Shown here: one piece after another, positions 63,988 to 64,000 of the stretch | How positions within the stretch are numbered: the stretch's first letter is position 1 | How the letters are laid out: every line of letters starts with the position of its first letter | Source of the DNA: Sulfurospirillum deleyianum DSM 6946 | GTDB lineage: Bacteria > Campylobacterota > Campylobacteria > Campylobacterales > Sulfurospirillaceae | Direction of reading: 5' to 3' | DNA length: 64,000 bases | Assembly: GCF_000024885.1 (NCBI RefSeq) | Contig: NC_013512.1 | Span: 806,001-870,000 of the forward strand | Program-made: the position numbers and the translations under genes | The notes under the pieces: model-generated | What the model was told of the DNA's origin: nothing | Databases searched by the model: none | The model's input: only the letters and a program-made list of their open reading frames with translations

Positions 63988-64000
63988 TGATTCAAACCAT
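63987..64000 (+). CDS. Start of the next gene (truncated by window end)
   Basis: An ATG at 63987 shares its A with the stop of the upstream gene and continues Met-Ile-Gln-Thr to the window edge. Gene order in relatives suggests dprA, but four codons cannot show it. Confidence 0.4.

Overview
The window looks like a chromosome segment of a free-living, respiratory member of the Campylobacterota (Epsilonproteobacteria), most probably Sulfurospirillum or a close relative. This rests on protein character and gene order, not on a search. The supporting points are a selenocysteine formate dehydrogenase with its Tat accessory protein, futalosine-pathway menaquinone synthesis (mqnC), a CheB without a receiver domain, and the order rpsF-ssb-rpsR / lon / bamD / fliW, which is typical of this phylum. 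Genes are tightly packed, often with ATGA or TAATG junctions, and lie on both strands. No rRNA, tRNA, CRISPR array, transposase or integrase was found.

Layout. 1-5143: formate dehydrogenase operon (TorD-like chaperone end, Tat accessory protein, fdhA with an in-frame UGA read as selenocysteine, fdhB, fdhC). 5240-11947 (minus): molybdenum-related block with modD, modE and a ModE-like operator, DUF190/crcB fluoride export, an FmdE-like protein, a BtuCDF/MolABC-type ABC importer and a methyltransferase. This block may supply the metal for the formate dehydrogenase next to it. 12002-15809: two divergent chemoreceptors. 15901-23916: thiE, an acyltransferase, a calcium-loop protein, LysE and EamA exporters, an SGNH esterase, a DUF294 signalling protein and a DnaQ-like exonuclease. 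24018-25492: an AT-rich two-gene island (phosphoribosyltransferase-like plus SLOG-like) that stands out from its surroundings. 25595-45737: metE, htpX, cheR/cheB, pepA, dedA, trpB, apt, rpiB, an M50 protease, lepB, folD, hemL, mqnC, an M16-like protein, recG and hpf. 45828-51749 (minus): an operon of three minor pilins and a 1280-residue secreted protein. 51799-64000: fliW, bamD, lon, rpsR-ssb-rpsF, holA, rnr, an HDOD protein, ilvC, minDE, a YibQ-type deacetylase and the first codons of the next gene.

Two patterns cut across the genes. The 8-mer TACATGTA, usually inside TTTACATGTAAA, occurs 33 times in 64 kb against about two expected from base composition. It lies in both genes and intergenic gaps but is absent from the fdh operon and the AT-rich island. 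A dispersed, hairpin-rich repeat of about 140 bp is present twice in opposite orientation, at 19367-19506 and 35198-35340.

All functions are assigned from recognisable motifs and family resemblance by eye. No database search was run.
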